A stretch of DNA of 64,000 nt from assembly GCA_902764705.1 (NCBI GenBank), contig CACWWZ010000002.1:31056-95055 (forward strand). The letters run 5' to 3'. The translations under genes were made by a program, and so were the position numbers. Numbering within the stretch: the stretch's first letter is position 1; each line of letters starts with the position of its first letter. Of this stretch, positions 1-8,370 are shown in pieces. Source of the stretch: an uncultured Prevotellaceae bacterium (GTDB lineage: Bacteria; Bacteroidota; Bacteroidia; Bacteroidales; Bacteroidaceae). Below the pieces are notes generated by a model, which saw only the letters and a list, made by a program, of their open reading frames with translations, was not told the origin of the DNA and ran no database searches.

Positions 1-1
1 T

Positions 2-199
2 TCCAAAGGTGTTGCTATGGTTGTTGTTCAGAAAGTCAGCAACATCATTGTGCCTTTCATGCCCGAAGACGAGATTGAACTTCCTGAGTTGGAGATGGAA
101 ACCAACGAGGGCTCCACGGGTATGAAGCCCCTATGGCAACTTATTGCTGAAGAGGCTGATAAGAAAAAGGCAGCTTCTTCGAAGACGAAGTCGAAGTAG
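2..199 (+). CDS. C-terminal end of an unidentified protein (partial)
   Basis: This is the last 65 codons of a gene that begins before the window; the frame is open from base 2 to the TAG at 197-199. The visible part has a short hydrophobic stretch ([16 protein letters not shown]), an acidic segment rich in Glu and Leu, and a Lys/Ser-rich basic tail ([12 protein letters not shown]). I do not recognise the family. The tail looks cytoplasmic and disordered. Its last 59 bases overlap tail-to-tail with the lipoprotein gene on the other strand, so the two coding ends share DNA. Confidence 0.6.
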   Translation, partial: SKGVAMVVVQKVSNIIVPFMPEDEIELPELEMETNEGSTGMKPLWQLIAEEADKKKAASSKTKSK

Positions 200-692
200 A
201 AGCAGAGGTAATCTTTACCGTCTTGACCTGTGTCGTGTTGAGTTGCTGCTTTTGGGGACCAGCACCATCGAAGTCGATACGGTCGTCACCGCTGTTTGAC
301 GGATCAAAGCCAGAACCATTATCGACATTCACGCGGTTTGAATTGTTATTGCCCTTCACACGGCCAGCGGTGTTGTCGTTTTCACCGAAATAGATATCGT
401 CGCCATAACTCTTTTGTTTACGACGCTGTTCGCGCTGACGCTGGTAGGCCTCGTACCGTTCGGCTTCTTTCTGGTCGGCAGCAGCTCCGATAGCAGCCCC
501 TACGGCAGCACCACCAGCCATACCCACAACCTGGCCGACATTACTGCCTTGCCAGCCTCCTGAGATTCCTCCGATGGCAGAACCAAGTATAGAACCGAAT
601 GTAGCTCCTGCATAGGCCCCTTGGCCAGTGTAGGTTCCGCAACTGCTCAGCATAACGACTGAGAGGGCTAAAAACAACATATACTTCTTCAT
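141..692 (-). CDS. Glycine-zipper lipoprotein
   Basis: A 183-residue envelope lipoprotein. The ATG at 692 gives a compact signal peptide ending in a lipobox (VVMLSSC, Cys18); an upstream in-frame ATG at 812 would add 40 residues lacking signal character. Residues about 20-75 are Gly/Ala-rich with GxxxG spacing ([27 protein letters not shown]), the glycine-zipper pattern of outer-membrane or osmotic-stress lipoproteins. The rest is charged, then Asn/Asp-rich, then Ser/Thr-rich, and probably disordered. A -7 box TACCTTTG lies 29 bp upstream of the start, so it can be transcribed apart from the operon before it. The 3' end overlaps the convergent gene by 59 bp. Exact function unknown. Confidence 0.75.
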   Translation of the reverse strand: MKKYMLFLALSVVMLSSCGTYTGQGAYAGATFGSILGSAIGGISGGWQGSNVGQVVGMAGGAAVGAAIGAAADQKEAERYEAYQRQREQRRKQKSYGDDIYFGENDNTAGRVKGNNNSNRVNVDNGSGFDPSNSGDDRIDFDGAGPQKQQLNTTQVKTVKITSASTSTSSSKKLPFSYQPLQQ

Positions 693-720
693 ACGCAACA
701 GTAATTTAATGTTCACGCTG

Positions 721-728
721 CAAAGGTA
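721..728 (-). promoter_or_regulatory. -7 promoter box for the lipoprotein gene
   Basis: The minus strand reads TACCTTTG, matching the Bacteroidetes -7 consensus TAnnTTTG. No TTTG is found 19-21 bp upstream, so the -33 element is weak or absent. Confidence 0.5.
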
Positions 729-801
729 GTCATTTCCCGGAAAAGTGAAAAGGGGATAATCCCCAAATGTGTTTAGGGATTCCCCTATTTCTGTTTTTGG
801 C

Positions 802-1803
802 TTATTGTCCACCGAGCCGTGAGAAGTATTCTATCACGTCTTCCCAAGTCTTGAAGGTGTCAGAGCCGTATTCCAACAGGGTGGCCAAAGAATTTTCTTT
901 GGACTTTGAACTTTGATCTTTGAACTTTTCAATGAGGTAGTCGCCATAGAGCAGGTCGCGGCGTGACGTGAAAATAGTGTGCCGCCAAGCAGGGACATTG
1001 ATGTGTTCCATGAGCCAAGATTCTGTCTTGGCATACTCTGCGGCAGGTGCCACGAAGAATACCTCGTAGTGTTCTATCAGCATCCGTACGGCTTTCTGTA
1101 CCGATGATACTGGCTTCTGATAAGCATCCGCCATCGTCTCTATACCTATATATATTATAGGACGCTGGCGATGCTCTTGCCTATCGTCGATCCAACGGAT
1201 GACAGGAACAACGGAGTGCATATAGCTCTTGTCGTCCATCCGGTGCTCACCATGGAATTTGGTGTATTGCGAGTAGTGTTCACTAAACATACCAAGAGTA
1301 TCTACCAGGTCGTCTTTGTCGCCAAACAGTCCGTAGACACGCTGTTCGTCCTCTGGGGTAAGACCTTGGAAGCGCTGTTCGGAGACCTCGCGGTATTCTT
1401 TGACGAGTGCCTTGTCGACGTAGAATTCCTGTACACCGTCCAGTCGCGGATTCTGAAACTGCTGGGTTCCCGTCATACCATGAGCCTTCATGGTCTCTGC
1501 AATCTCTAAGGCAGGATTGACACAGATTCGGTCGAAGCCGCGCAGCTGTTCTGTATACATACCTCCCATAGACGTGCCGATAATCAGGTCGGGCTTCTCC
1601 TGTTCGCAGAGGGTGTGAAGCAACGCGATGGCCTCATGGGGATTGACAGGCAAGTCGGGGGCTATCACTCTCGCCTGGGGCATGACAGTACGCAATCGCG
1701 TGACAGTGCCCGACTGTCCGCTCGACGCAAAACCGTGGACGTAGAGCACGGTCTTACCCGCCATGAGGTCGGGGAACTGTTTGATATATTGATTTTCCGT
1801 CAT
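802..1803 (-). CDS. YqiA/YcfP-type alpha/beta hydrolase fused to a degenerate 5'-nucleotidase-like domain
   Basis: A 333-residue two-domain protein. Residues 15-205 are a YqiA-like alpha/beta hydrolase: oxyanion region YVHGFASSG, nucleophile elbow GTSMGG (Ser78), acid GDKDDLVD (about 162-168) and a His near 184-187. Residues 213-333 resemble the cytosolic 5'(3')-deoxyribonucleotidase family of HAD phosphatases, with the late motif TSRRDLLYGDYLI and the C-terminal pattern EYGS-F-TWEDVIEYF. The expected catalytic DxD at the domain start is replaced by IYIGIET, so phosphatase chemistry is doubtful. A heptad array (GTTCAAA units, 897-928) encodes residues about 292-302 in frame. It starts 12 bp after the tricorn-like gene and is probably cotranscribed with it. 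Substrates unknown. Confidence 0.7.
   Translation of the reverse strand: MTENQYIKQFPDLMAGKTVLYVHGFASSGQSGTVTRLRTVMPQARVIAPDLPVNPHEAIALLHTLCEQEKPDLIIGTSMGGMYTEQLRGFDRICVNPALEIAETMKAHGMTGTQQFQNPRLDGVQEFYVDKALVKEYREVSEQRFQGLTPEDEQRVYGLFGDKDDLVDTLGMFSEHYSQYTKFHGEHRMDDKSYMHSVVPVIRWIDDRQEHRQRPIIYIGIETMADAYQKPVSSVQKAVRMLIEHYEVFFVAPAAEYAKTESWLMEHINVPAWRHTIFTSRRDLLYGDYLIEKFKDQSSKSKENSLATLLEYGSDTFKTWEDVIEYFSRLGGQ
897..928 (-). repeat. In-frame heptad array inside the YqiA/nucleotidase gene
   Basis: Four to five degenerate 7-nt units. The minus strand reads GTTCAAA, GATCAAA, GTTCAAA, GTCCAAA. They encode the polar stretch KFKDQSSKSKEN in the nucleotidase-like domain. Confidence 0.7.
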
Positions 1804-1815
1804 TGCTTCTGTAAT

Positions 1816-4800
1816 TTACTTCATCATCTCACGGATGGCAGCTTCCAACTGCGGGTCGCGTCCGTTGATATAGTCCTCAGGTGTGTTGTATACTTCAATG
1901 TCTGGCCACAACTCCTGATTCTCCATATACTGGCCTTTTGTGTCTTTCTTACCAACTTGTGGAATGCCAAAAACTAGCGAGCGGTCCATCAGTGTCTCCC
2001 ACCACACACTGGTCGCTGTTCCTGCGACGGGGGTACCAATGAGTTTGCCGATACCCAGCTCGCGATAGACCCAGGGGAATCCGGAACCGTTCGAGTAGCA
2101 GTCTTCGTTCATCAGCACGCACGACTTGGCGACCCATTTGTTCAACGGGTCACGGCCTACATATCGGTCGCGAGGTACGAAATTATGATAGAGGCGTCCG
2201 CTGAGCAGTGTGCAGAGGTCGTCGTGGAGCCAGCCTCCGCCATTGTAGCGCTCGTCGACGATGACACCGCGGCGATTGCGGTTCTTGTCGCTGAGCAGAT
2301 CACTATACACCTGACGGAAACCGTCGCTGTTCATCGACTTGATATGCACATAGGCCACTTGTCCGCCCGAGAGACTGTCGACGAGCTGGCGGTTACGGTC
2401 TACCCAACGCTTGTAGATAAGGTCGCTGAGTGCCGATTGGCTGACGGGTTTTACCACTACTTCAAAGGTCTTTCCGTCTGAGGGTTTGCGGACACTGATG
2501 CGCACCGGTTTTCCGGCCTTGCCGTCGAGCATCCAGTTGTAGTCTTCACCAGCCTTGATGGCGTTGCCGTCAATTTGTTCGATGATACAACCGGGGGTAA
2601 CGCCCGTCTTCTTGACGGCAAAGGGACCGCGCTTGATGACTTTCTGGACTTTCAGACCATCGCCTTCGTAATCGGGGTCGAAGAACAATCCCAGACTAGC
2701 GGTTTTCAGAGACGCTCCGTCCGGATAGTAGCGAGCTCCTGTGTGCGAGCCGTTCAACTCGCCGAGCATTTCGCTCAGCATGTCGCGGAAGTCGTAGTTG
2801 TTGTTGATGTGGGGCAGGAAACGCTCGTAGATCTTGCGATAACCCTCCCAGTCTACACCATGAATCTGCGGGTCGTAGAATTTGTCGGCCACCTGACGCC
2901 ATACATGGTCGAAAAGGTACTGGCGCTCCTCATAGGGCTTCCAGGCAAAAGGAGCCTCAAAGCTGACGGCCTCGGACTTGTTCTTGGCGAGGTCGAGTTT
3001 CTTGATGCCCCGCGATACGAGGAAGAGATTCTTGAAGTCCTTGTCGGCTTCCATGTTGCCACGTCCCACGCCTTTCATGACGAGTTCCGTTTTCTCTTCG
3101 CGCATCGTATGGCGCCAGAGGTCGTAGCCGTCCTCGAAGGTCACCTGATAGTACAGGGTGTCACCGCCTGGCGAGAGAATGGCGTCGCCCAGATGAGTGG
3201 AATTGGCCGTGAGGCGGATAATACGGTCGCGGGCATTGTCCAGGTCGAACTGCAGGGGTGGCTTCTGAGGCTTGGCGGCTGGCTTGACTTTGGCGTTCTT
3301 GCCTTTGGCTTTTGTATCTTTGTTGGCGTCCTTCTCGGCCTTCTTAGCCTCTTTCTGTGTATCGTCATAAAGCGCCTTCTCCTCTTTGCTCATACGGAAA
3401 CGCTCGTAGGCATCCAGGTCGAAGAACATGATGTAGACATCCTCCTCGGCTCCCCAACTGCCGTGACTGCGATAGCCTGCACGGTCGCTGGAATAGATGA
3501 TGGCCTTGCCGTCCAGTGCCCATTTGGCGTTGGTGTCGCTGTAGCCGCTATTGGTCAGATTGTGCACCTCGCCATTGCCTGAGGCATTGACCAATGCTAC
3601 GTCGGGACTGTGCCATCCGCCATTGCCGATATAGCTGGCAAGGAGCCAGTGGCTGTCAGGGCTCCATTCGAACCACAGATCGCCGTCGCTGTAGCTGTAT
3701 TGGTATTTGCCGTCCAGCACCGTGCGTACAGCCTTGGTGTTGAGGTTCATCACACGCAGGTCGCCGCGATTCTCGAAGAAGGCAATCTCCTTGCCGTCAG
3801 GGCTGAACTGTGGCTGCTGTGATGTCAGGTTGGTATTCGTCAGACGTTCCTCCTCAATGTCGCTGGCATAGGTAAACAGTTTTTCACCCTTGTTCTTAAT
3901 GGTGGCGCGATAGATTTGCCACACCCCGTCACGTTCAGCAGCATAAACCAAGCTGCGTCCGTCGGGCGAAAAGCTGACATTACGCTCCTGTTGGGGGGTG
4001 TTGGTAATCTGGCGGGTGGTCTTATACTCGACGCTGGTCACATAGACGTCACCATGCATGATGAAGGCTACCTCCTTGCCTTCAGGCGACAAGCTGATTT
4101 CCGTAGCACCTGACGTATTGATGCTGCGCACGAGATCCTGATCGTTGCTGTCGGCAACAATGCTGATCTGGACTTTCTGCTCCTGTCCGTTACGGTTGGT
4201 ATAAATCTCTCCGTCGTAAGCATAGCAGAGCGTACCGTCGGCAGATGCCGTCAGGAATCGCACGGGGTTCTTTTCGTGGTGTGTCACCTGCTGTTCGTTG
4301 CTTCCGTCCAGTTGGCGCTTCCATACGTTGAAGGTTCCGTCGCGCTCAGTGAGATAATAGAACGACTGTCCGTCAGGGGCCCAGACGGGTGAACGATCTT
4401 CCCCACGAAACGATGTCAGGCGCTTAAAGCTGTCACCGCTCTTCAACCAAATGTCACGTGTGATGGCACTCTGGTGGTGCTTGCGGAAGGGGTCCTCATA
4501 GCCCTTGCAGTCGTGGTAGAGCATGTCGCCATTGGCACGGATGCTGATGTCCTCCATCGTGATAATGGAGAACAGACGGGACCGTCCGCCCTTGGTGCTT
4601 ACCTCATAGACCTGCGGGAACGTGCTCTCGGGCAATAGACTGGTCTGGGCCGTAGCCATCAGCGAGGTGCTATACAGTACGTGGTCGTTGTCGCGGAAGG
4701 CGATGGGCCGTTCATTGTTGCTATGGGTTGTCAGCCTTTGGGGCGTACCTCCCTGACGGGCAATGAGCCAAACGTCCAGACTACCTTCACGACTGGAGGC

Positions 4801-5040
4801 AAAGGCAATGTGCTGTCCGTCGGGACTCCATACGGGATAGGCGTCGTAGGCTGCATTGGTGGTCAGTTGACGAGCCTGTCCGCCCGTAACGGGAACGGTA
4901 AACAAATCACCTTTGTAGGAAAAAGCGATTGTCTTTCCATCTGGCGAAATGGCAGGAAAACGCAGCCACAGGGGTGATTCCTGTGCGGCGCAGAATGCGG
5001 TAACCACCAACAATATGGCGGCCGAGAATAGTTTCTTCAT
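1816..5040 (-). CDS. Tricorn-like S41 serine protease
   Basis: A 1074-residue exported peptidase. A signal peptide (residues 1-19, ending FCAAQ) is followed by WD40-like PD40 propeller repeats over about 25-540, seen as repeated SPDGKxIAF motifs (ISPDGKTIAFSYKG, FSPDGKEIAFFENR). A Lys/Ala-rich linker (about 560-600) may be disordered. Then come a tricorn-type core, a PDZ-like segment and the S41 fold. The SH pair of ELNGSHTGA and the likely nucleophile in EDCYSNGSG (about residue 983) fit the tricorn family, although the Asp usually following the nucleophile is Asn here. Likely role: degradation of peptides in the periplasm. It lies 9 bp after the pectinesterase gene. Confidence 0.9.
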   Translation of the reverse strand: MKKLFSAAILLVVTAFCAAQESPLWLRFPAISPDGKTIAFSYKGDLFTVPVTGGQARQLTTNAAYDAYPVWSPDGQHIAFASSREGSLDVWLIARQGGTPQRLTTHSNNERPIAFRDNDHVLYSTSLMATAQTSLLPESTFPQVYEVSTKGGRSRLFSIITMEDISIRANGDMLYHDCKGYEDPFRKHHQSAITRDIWLKSGDSFKRLTSFRGEDRSPVWAPDGQSFYYLTERDGTFNVWKRQLDGSNEQQVTHHEKNPVRFLTASADGTLCYAYDGEIYTNRNGQEQKVQISIVADSNDQDLVRSINTSGATEISLSPEGKEVAFIMHGDVYVTSVEYKTTRQITNTPQQERNVSFSPDGRSLVYAAERDGVWQIYRATIKNKGEKLFTYASDIEEERLTNTNLTSQQPQFSPDGKEIAFFENRGDLRVMNLNTKAVRTVLDGKYQYSYSDGDLWFEWSPDSHWLLASYIGNGGWHSPDVALVNASGNGEVHNLTNSGYSDTNAKWALDGKAIIYSSDRAGYRSHGSWGAEEDVYIMFFDLDAYERFRMSKEEKALYDDTQKEAKKAEKDANKDTKAKGKNAKVKPAAKPQKPPLQFDLDNARDRIIRLTANSTHLGDAILSPGGDTLYYQVTFEDGYDLWRHTMREEKTELVMKGVGRGNMEADKDFKNLFLVSRGIKKLDLAKNKSEAVSFEAPFAWKPYEERQYLFDHVWRQVADKFYDPQIHGVDWEGYRKIYERFLPHINNNYDFRDMLSEMLGELNGSHTGARYYPDGASLKTASLGLFFDPDYEGDGLKVQKVIKRGPFAVKKTGVTPGCIIEQIDGNAIKAGEDYNWMLDGKAGKPVRISVRKPSDGKTFEVVVKPVSQSALSDLIYKRWVDRNRQLVDSLSGGQVAYVHIKSMNSDGFRQVYSDLLSDKNRNRRGVIVDERYNGGGWLHDDLCTLLSGRLYHNFVPRDRYVGRDPLNKWVAKSCVLMNEDCYSNGSGFPWVYRELGIGKLIGTPVAGTATSVWWETLMDRSLVFGIPQVGKKDTKGQYMENQELWPDIEVYNTPEDYINGRDPQLEAAIREMMK

Positions 5041-5049
5041 AAGCTATTG

Positions 5050-6045
5050 TTATAAATCAGGGTTCCAATTGTCGTTGATGTTGAATACGCGCTCCATCGT
5101 AATCTGTTGGGCTTCCTTCTTGGTGAGCTGTCGGCTCCAAGCTACGCGACCATCTGTTGCAGCACCCTCACCTCGGTTGTTGTACTCCATATAGCGGGCC
5201 GTCTTTACGGCCTCGGGACGCCACTGATGCCAGCCCTCTGGACGTATCTGACGGGGCAGCTCGCAGTTCATAAACAGCGTATAGCCATAGTCGCGCCAAG
5301 GACGTCCGAGATAAACCTTGCTGACATTCGTGTCGCAGCTGATGGTGCAATTGTTGAATATGTATCCATAAGGCGACTCCTTGGGTGTGGAAGCAGCCGT
5401 GATGTATGAGTCGGCCTTGCAGAATATCTGACAGCCTTCGAACCATGCCGTCGAAGGACCGAAGATAAAGTCGGTGGTTCCCTCGATGTAGCAGTTCTTG
5501 AACAGCAGGCGCGTTTGGGCATTACCCGTATAGATAGTGTCCTGATGTCCCAGGAAACGGCAGTTGATGAACGTCAGACGGTCGCCCTCCGTATGCAGTG
5601 CCACAGCTTGACCCAATCGTGCAGCGTTATTCTCGATGGTGATGTTCTTCAGCGTGATTCTGCTGCCTTGAATCTTTAGCGTGAAAGTACGGAAGGTGCC
5701 TATCTTTTGAGGTGAGAGGTGAGAGGTAAGAGGTGAGATGTCGGCCTTGATGTTTGCGTGGTCGTCCCATGTAATGATGGTCTGGTCGCGGTCTTCGCCG
5801 CATATCTCGATATTGGTGAGCCACTGTGGAATGACCAGTTTCTCTTTGTATATGCCTTTCTTGACGTAGATGACTTTATGGTATTCCATAAAAGCGCGGC
5901 ATACCTCAATGGCCTCACCGATGTTGCGGAACTCTCCCGTGCCGTCGCGGCTCACCACAAGGGTGTCGGGATTGTCGTAATTCTTTTGGGCCTGTGCCGC
6001 CAACAGGGAGCTTAGGGCCACGATGATTGTCAGTAGTCGTTTCAT
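5050..6045 (-). CDS. Pectin methylesterase (CE8)
   Basis: A 331-residue secreted pectinesterase that removes methyl esters from homogalacturonan so that polygalacturonases and lyases can act. Signal peptide 1-19 ends at AQA. The right-handed beta-helix family motifs are present: GEFRNIGEAI near the N-terminus, QAVAL (Gln146), QDT (Asp169), TTDFIFG (Asp192) and LGRPWRDYG (Arg248). Residues about 102-113 (SPLTSHLSPQK) come from a GGTGAGA heptad array inserted between conserved strands, in a loop that can tolerate it. The gene follows relA/spoT after a 60-bp repeat-filled gap. It has no pectin neighbours here; the GH28 fusion is 20 kb away. Confidence 0.93.
   Translation of the reverse strand: MKRLLTIIVALSSLLAAQAQKNYDNPDTLVVSRDGTGEFRNIGEAIEVCRAFMEYHKVIYVKKGIYKEKLVIPQWLTNIEICGEDRDQTIITWDDHANIKADISPLTSHLSPQKIGTFRTFTLKIQGSRITLKNITIENNAARLGQAVALHTEGDRLTFINCRFLGHQDTIYTGNAQTRLLFKNCYIEGTTDFIFGPSTAWFEGCQIFCKADSYITAASTPKESPYGYIFNNCTISCDTNVSKVYLGRPWRDYGYTLFMNCELPRQIRPEGWHQWRPEAVKTARYMEYNNRGEGAATDGRVAWSRQLTKKEAQQITMERVFNINDNWNPDL
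5709..5740 (-). repeat. In-frame heptad array inside the pectinesterase gene
   Basis: Plus strand units GAGGTGA, GAGGTGA, GAGGTAA, GAGGTGA: four 7-nt units. On the coding strand they give Ser/Pro/Leu/His-rich residues (SPLTSHLSPQ) in a family where this position is normally a short loop. Confidence 0.8.
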
Positions 6046-6061
6046 GTCGTTTGTTTTGTTA

Positions 6062-6101
6062 ATGTCGATATTACGTGATAACGTTATGTCGTTATTACGA
6101 G
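6062..6101 (-). repeat. Period-8 array filling the relA/pectinesterase junction
   Basis: The minus strand reads CGTAATAA, CGACATAA, CGTTATCA, CGTAATAT, CGACATTA: five degenerate 8-nt units starting six bases after the relA/spoT stop and leading to the pectinesterase start. Confidence 0.65.
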
Positions 6102-6105
6102 ATTC

Positions 6106-8367
6106 TTACATAATCTGCGTAATCTCCTGAATACCTTCGATCTTCTTCAGCTCGTCCATGATGACCCTGACGTCGTCGCGGTCGTGGACGCGCAGCTCGA
6201 TACTGCCGTCGAAGACACCGTCCTCACTACCGATGGTGAGCTTGTGGATGTTCACATTCATCTGCGATGTGATGACGCGTGAGACGTCTACCAGGATACC
6301 CATGCGGTCAATGCCCTGAATACGCACAGTGGCATCGAAGAAGAGGCGCCTGTGCATGTCCCACTTGGCATCGAGAATATGATTGCCGAAACCGCTCTTC
6401 AATTTATCGGCCACAGGACAGGCACGCTTGTGGATTTCAATTTGATGTCTGTTGTCGATGTATCCCAGAATATCATCGCCGGGAATAGGATGGCAGCAGT
6501 GCTTGAACTTATACTGCCCGATGGTTTCTTCACTGATGTAGATAGGCTTCTTGCGATTGAACTTCTCAGGCACGACGAACAGTTCCTGTTGTTCACCTCC
6601 GCCTTGTTTCTTGGGCTTCGTACGTCCCAGGAAAGGCACCAGTTTGCGCCAGCCCTTGTTCCCTGCTTTTCCGCGCAGCTCGTCCAGGTCTTTCTCACCC
6701 AGCAGAATGGTTTTTTCGCCCAGTGCCTGGAAGAACTTCTCGCGACTGGTTGACTCGTGGAAATTGACCAGCTGGTCGACAACTTCCATCGTATGCTCTA
6801 TCTGATTCTTCTGCAGGAATTCCTTTAAGATGTCATCACCCCTCTTCTGCGTTTCACGACTGTTGCGACGCAGCACGGCCTGTATCTTGCCTTTGGCTTT
6901 CGCTGTTGACACAAAATTGATCCAAGCGGGTTGTACGTGTTGCGACTTCGACGTCAGAATTTCCACCTGGTCACCACTCTCCAATTTATGGCTCAGAGGT
7001 ACTAACTTGTGGTTCACCTTGGCTCCGATACAGTGTGAGCCAAGGAAGGTGTGGATGGAGAAGGCAAAGTCGAGTGCCGTACATCCTGCCGGCATAGTCT
7101 TGATTTCACCTTTGGGCGTGAAGACAAATATTTCCGAAGCGAAGAGGTTCAGTTTGATGGCGTCAAGGAAGTCCATGGCATCGGGCTGGGGGTCGTCCAG
7201 AATCTCCTTGATGGTCTTTAGCCACTCGTTCAGCTCGTTCTCGTCCTCCGAGAATTCTGCCTGCTCACCGTCCTTGTATTTCCAGTGTGCGGCAAATCCC
7301 TGTTCAGCGATTTCGTCCATGCGGTCAGAACGTATCTGCACCTCTATCCATCGTCCCTGTTTCGACATCAATGTGACGTGCAGTGCCTGATATCCGTTAG
7401 CCTTGGGGTGTGACAGCCAGTCGCGCAGACGGTCTGGATGACTCTTATAGATTTTCGAGATAGCAACGTAGATTTTAAAACACTCGTTGATTTCCTCCTC
7501 GCGTTTGTCGGGTGTGAAGATGATGCGTACAGCCAGAATGTCGTAGATTTCCTCGAACGTCACGTGCTTGTTCTGCATCTTCGTCCAAATGGAGTAGGGC
7601 GTTTTTACGCGTTCCCTAATCTTGTACTTGATACCCATCTCCTTGAGCGACTCCTCAATGGGTGCGGTAAACTGGTCGAATAGCTCGTGGCGCGAGAATT
7701 CGGTGTTCTTCAGTTTGTCCTTAATGTTGGCATACTCTTCCGGATGTTCGTATTGGAAGGAGAGGTTCTCCAGTTCCGACTTTACTTTGTTGAGTCCCAG
7801 GCGGTTGGCCAGCGGAGCATAGATATAGAGCGTCTCGCCGGCAATCTTGTATTGCTTGTTGGCAGGTTGCGACTCCAGCGTGCGCATGTTGTGCAGGCGG
7901 TCGCAGATCTTGATGAGAATCACGCGGATGTCCTCGCTCATCGTCAACAGCAGCTTCTTGAAGTTCTCGGCCTGTGCTGAGGCCTGTTCACCAAAGATAC
8001 CACCGCTGATCTTGGTCAGTCCGTCCACAATTTGTGCTATCTTCGGACCGAAGATGTTGGCGAGGTCCTCGGTAGTGTAATCGGTATCCTCTACCACGTC
8101 GTGCAACAGGGCGGCACAAATACTGGTTGAACCCAATCCGACCTCCTCGCAGGCTATCTGGGCTACGGCAATAGGGTGCATGATGTATGGCTCGCCACTC
8201 AGTCGCCTGACGCCTTTATGCGCCTGCTTGGCGAAATTGAATGCCTTGGTGATGATATCCACCTTCTGTCTGTGGCGAGAGGCCGAATAGCTGTCCAGCA
8301 GTCGTTGGAATGCGTCATTCACCAGTTTCTCGTCAGCCGCTTCCTGAATCATCATGTCCTCGTCCAT
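6106..8367 (-). CDS. RelA/SpoT-type (p)ppGpp synthetase/hydrolase
   Basis: A 753-residue long Rel protein controlling the stringent-response alarmone. Residues about 45-180 form the HD hydrolase domain with His50, HPIAVAQ and the HD pair at 89-90 (LLHDVVEDTDYT), so hydrolase activity is expected. The synthetase domain spans about 230-350 (KTPYSIWTKMQNK, HPKANGYQALH). TGS follows at about 400-465 (VFTPKGEIKTMPAGCTALDFA), then a helical and zinc-finger-like segment (FKHCCHPIPGDDILGY), and a C-terminal ACT domain (about 675-750). Full length for the family. It begins 3 bp after the transglycosylase gene, so the two are probably translationally linked. Confidence 0.95.
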   Translation of the reverse strand: MDEDMMIQEAADEKLVNDAFQRLLDSYSASRHRQKVDIITKAFNFAKQAHKGVRRLSGEPYIMHPIAVAQIACEEVGLGSTSICAALLHDVVEDTDYTTEDLANIFGPKIAQIVDGLTKISGGIFGEQASAQAENFKKLLLTMSEDIRVILIKICDRLHNMRTLESQPANKQYKIAGETLYIYAPLANRLGLNKVKSELENLSFQYEHPEEYANIKDKLKNTEFSRHELFDQFTAPIEESLKEMGIKYKIRERVKTPYSIWTKMQNKHVTFEEIYDILAVRIIFTPDKREEEINECFKIYVAISKIYKSHPDRLRDWLSHPKANGYQALHVTLMSKQGRWIEVQIRSDRMDEIAEQGFAAHWKYKDGEQAEFSEDENELNEWLKTIKEILDDPQPDAMDFLDAIKLNLFASEIFVFTPKGEIKTMPAGCTALDFAFSIHTFLGSHCIGAKVNHKLVPLSHKLESGDQVEILTSKSQHVQPAWINFVSTAKAKGKIQAVLRRNSRETQKRGDDILKEFLQKNQIEHTMEVVDQLVNFHESTSREKFFQALGEKTILLGEKDLDELRGKAGNKGWRKLVPFLGRTKPKKQGGGEQQELFVVPEKFNRKKPIYISEETIGQYKFKHCCHPIPGDDILGYIDNRHQIEIHKRACPVADKLKSGFGNHILDAKWDMHRRLFFDATVRIQGIDRMGILVDVSRVITSQMNVNIHKLTIGSEDGVFDGSIELRVHDRDDVRVIMDELKKIEGIQEITQIM

Positions 8368-8370
8368 AGC

